A DNA stretch of 14,881 nt, taken from NCBI GenBank assembly GCA_030152425.1, contig JASLJP010000073.1, positions 1 to 14,881 of the forward strand, in the 5' to 3' direction. Within the stretch, counting starts at the first letter, position 1, and each line of letters opens with the position of its first letter. The translations under genes were made by a program, and so were the position numbers. Source of the DNA: Aquirhabdus sp. (GTDB lineage Bacteria; Pseudomonadota; Gammaproteobacteria; Pseudomonadales; Moraxellaceae). The notes under the pieces are model-generated. The model ran no database searches, was not told the origin of the DNA, and worked only from the letters and a program-made list of their open reading frames with translations. This document shows, piece by piece, positions 12,878-14,881 of this stretch.

Positions 12878-14881
12878 CTATTTCATCAGTGCTTTCAGAT
12901 TAGCGAGGTAGGCCGCTGCCTGTGCTTTGGGGTCAACATTGCTGATCTTGTTTTTCTTGCGACCGGACCACTCGATTTCTTCCTCGGGCAGTTCGTCCAA
13001 GAAGCGACTGGGCGTCGTCTGGCGTAGATTGCCGCCCATCTTGCGCTGTTCGGCCAGCGTCAAAGTCAGACCTTGGCGGGCGCGGGTGATGCCCACGTAC
13101 ATCAGGCGGCGCTCTTCTTCAACCGTTTCGGCGACGATCGAGTTTTTGTGCGGCAGTAACTCTTCTTCCAGTCCCATGATATAGACATAGGGGAATTCCA
13201 GCCCTTTGGCCGCATGCAGGGTCATCAGGTTGACCTTGTCGGTGTCTTCTTCTTCCTGCTGTTGGTCGAGCAAGTCGAGCAGTACCAGCTTGCGAATCAC
13301 GCTTTCGATGTTCTTTTCATCCACATCATCGGCACGGTTGATCAGGCTCTGGATACTGGAAAACAGCGTCTCTAGATTGTCGAGTTTAATCTTTTCGTTC
13401 TGCGGGGTCGGTGCTTGTTCTTTGATCAAGTCGATATAACCCGTCTCATTGATCATCTGGCGTACCAGCGGCACTGGGTCGTCGTGGTCGTACAAGTCGC
13501 GGGTGTATTGCTCGATAAACTGCGCGAAATCATGCAGATTTTTGACGCCTTTTTTCTGGCTCATGGTCATGCCCAGACGCAGGTCACCCGCTGCCATCAG
13601 CAGTGACATGCTGTATTCCTGCGCGAACATGCCGAGTTTTTCCAGCGTCGCAGGCCCGATCTCGCGCTTTGGCGTATTGATGATACGCAGGAACGCACTG
13701 TCATCGTCTGGATTGATGATCAGGCGCAGATAGCTCATCACGTCTTTGATCTCGGCGCGGGCAAAGAACGAGGTGCCGCCCGAGACTTTATAGGGGATCT
13801 GCATCTGACGCAGTTGGGTTTCCAGCACCCGAGCTTGGAAGTTCCCGCGATACAGCACTGCGTAGTCAGACCACATTTTGCCGTTCATGAGTTTATGAGT
13901 CATGATGTCATGCACGATGCGCTCGGCTTCGTCGTCGTCATTGCGGCAGTTGAGGACGCGGATCACTTCGCCGTGGCCTTTGTCGCTCCATAGGGCTTTT
14001 TCAAACAGATGCGGGTTGTTCTCGATCACCTTGTTGGCGGCTTTCAAGATCCGGCTGGTGGAGCGATAGTTCTGCTCCAGCTTGATCACCTTGAGGGCAG
14101 GGAAGTCCTCGGCCAGCAGCGCCATATTTTCCGGTTTCGCGCCGCGCCAAGCATAGATTGACTGGTCATCGTCACCTACCGCGGTAAAGCGCGCCTGCAC
14201 GCCGACCAGCAGTTTGACCAGCATATATTGAGCGGTGTTGGTGTCTTGGTACTCGTCGACCAACAGATAGCGGACGCGGTTCTGCCATTTGTCCCGCAGC
14301 TCGGCATTGTCCTGCAGCAGACGCGTGGGCAGGGCGATCAAATCGTCGAAATCCACCGCGTTATAGGCGCGTAAGTTGCGCTCGTACAGCTCAAACAGAT
14401 GGGCGAGCTGTAGGTCGTCGTTGTCGATCGCAGTGCTGATTGCTTGTGCGGGCACCATCAGGTCGTTTTTCCACTCGGAGATGCGGCGCATTGCTTTGGC
14501 GATCAGCTCTTTGCTTTCCGCACCCGACAGGTTGTCGCGCTGCATCAGGTCCATCAGCAGACGTTTGCAGTCGTCGCCGTCGAGAATCGAGAAGTTGTTT
14601 TTCAGCGGCGTGTGCTTCAACTCTAAGCGCAGTAGGTTGAGTCCAAAGTTATGGAAAGTCGACACGGTGATGCCGCGCATCTGGTCGCTGGGCAGCAGTT
14701 TGCTGACCCGCTCTTTCATCTCGCGCGCGGCCTTGTTGGTAAAGGTCATGGCGACGATACGATGGGCGGGCACATTACAGTTTTGAATGAGATGGGCGAT
14801 TTTACGCGTAATCACTGCGGTTTTGCCTGATCCAGCACCGGCCAGCACCAGCAGAGGTCCGCTGACGTATTCCATGGCTTC
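12878..14881 (-). CDS. rep: ATP-dependent DNA helicase Rep (superfamily 1A), N-terminal residues outside window
   Basis: Rep is a 3'-5' helicase that helps replication forks pass bound proteins. The frame is still open at the window edge (EA before Met at 14875), so the first dozen or so residues are missing; 667 are visible. Counting from Met 14875: Walker A AGAGSGKT (12-19), motif Ia TFTNKAAREM (44-53), motif II VDEYQDTN (206-213), motif III GDDDQSIYAWRGA (234-246), and motif IV QNYRS shortly after. Near the C-terminus are VNLMTLHAAKGLEFPYVYIM and EERRLMYVGITRA. The phrases PYKVSGGTSFF and TPKREIGPATLEKLG and the final YLANLKALM match E. coli Rep as I remember it better than UvrD or PcrA. 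The stop is TAG at 12880-12878, followed by a hairpin. Confidence 0.95.
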   Translation of the reverse strand, partial: EAMEYVSGPLLVLAGAGSGKTAVITRKIAHLIQNCNVPAHRIVAMTFTNKAAREMKERVSKLLPSDQMRGITVSTFHNFGLNLLRLELKHTPLKNNFSILDGDDCKRLLMDLMQRDNLSGAESKELIAKAMRRISEWKNDLMVPAQAISTAIDNDDLQLAHLFELYERNLRAYNAVDFDDLIALPTRLLQDNAELRDKWQNRVRYLLVDEYQDTNTAQYMLVKLLVGVQARFTAVGDDDQSIYAWRGAKPENMALLAEDFPALKVIKLEQNYRSTSRILKAANKVIENNPHLFEKALWSDKGHGEVIRVLNCRNDDDEAERIVHDIMTHKLMNGKMWSDYAVLYRGNFQARVLETQLRQMQIPYKVSGGTSFFARAEIKDVMSYLRLIINPDDDSAFLRIINTPKREIGPATLEKLGMFAQEYSMSLLMAAGDLRLGMTMSQKKGVKNLHDFAQFIEQYTRDLYDHDDPVPLVRQMINETGYIDLIKEQAPTPQNEKIKLDNLETLFSSIQSLINRADDVDEKNIESVIRKLVLLDLLDQQQEEEDTDKVNLMTLHAAKGLEFPYVYIMGLEEELLPHKNSIVAETVEEERRLMYVGITRARQGLTLTLAEQRKMGGNLRQTTPSRFLDELPEEEIEWSGRKKNKISNVDPKAQAAAYLANLKALMK

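Overview
The window looks like chromosomal DNA of a gammaproteobacterium of the order Pseudomonadales, most likely a Moraxellaceae relative of Acinetobacter. The basis is the dut–algC–argB gene order, shared with Pseudomonas and Acinetobacter, and a 302-residue ArgB and a Rep helicase that resemble the proteins of that group as I remember them. Base composition looks moderately GC-rich by eye. No database search was possible. I see no tRNA, rRNA, CRISPR array, insertion sequence or phage gene.

Left block (1-7131, all + strand). Seven co-directional genes: the C-terminal part of an FAD-dependent amine oxidase cut by the window edge, a pyruvoyl S-adenosylmethionine decarboxylase (speD), a four-helix DUF350 membrane protein, an SPFH/band-7 protein ending in a SHOCT domain, a double zinc-ribbon/double DUF4178 membrane protein, and the two subunits of adenosylcobalamin-dependent ethanolamine ammonia-lyase (eutB, eutC). 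The first five resemble a poorly understood cluster that pairs polyamine-metabolism enzymes with small membrane proteins. I infer a membrane-associated polyamine or envelope-stress system. The aminopropyltransferase that would use the SpeD product is not in the window and may lie upstream. EutBC would release acetaldehyde and ammonia from ethanolamine, a phospholipid head group. There is no microcompartment, eutA or transporter gene alongside it here.

Right block (7149-14881, all - strand). Housekeeping genes read rep, nucleotide-sugar dehydrogenase, dut, algC, argB in the direction of transcription. AlgC carries a long N-terminal extension with two predicted membrane helices. ArgB makes arginine precursors, and Dut and Rep serve nucleotide pool cleaning and replication. 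The nucleotide-sugar dehydrogenase and AlgC both supply precursors for surface polysaccharides.

The two blocks converge with 17 bases between stop codons. A strong intrinsic terminator for the leftward argB transcript lies inside the last codons of eutC. Other RNA-level signals are a possible two-state hairpin with a T tract between the DUF350 and SPFH genes, a strong hairpin directly after speD, and several inverted and direct repeats upstream of the dehydrogenase gene and of algC.
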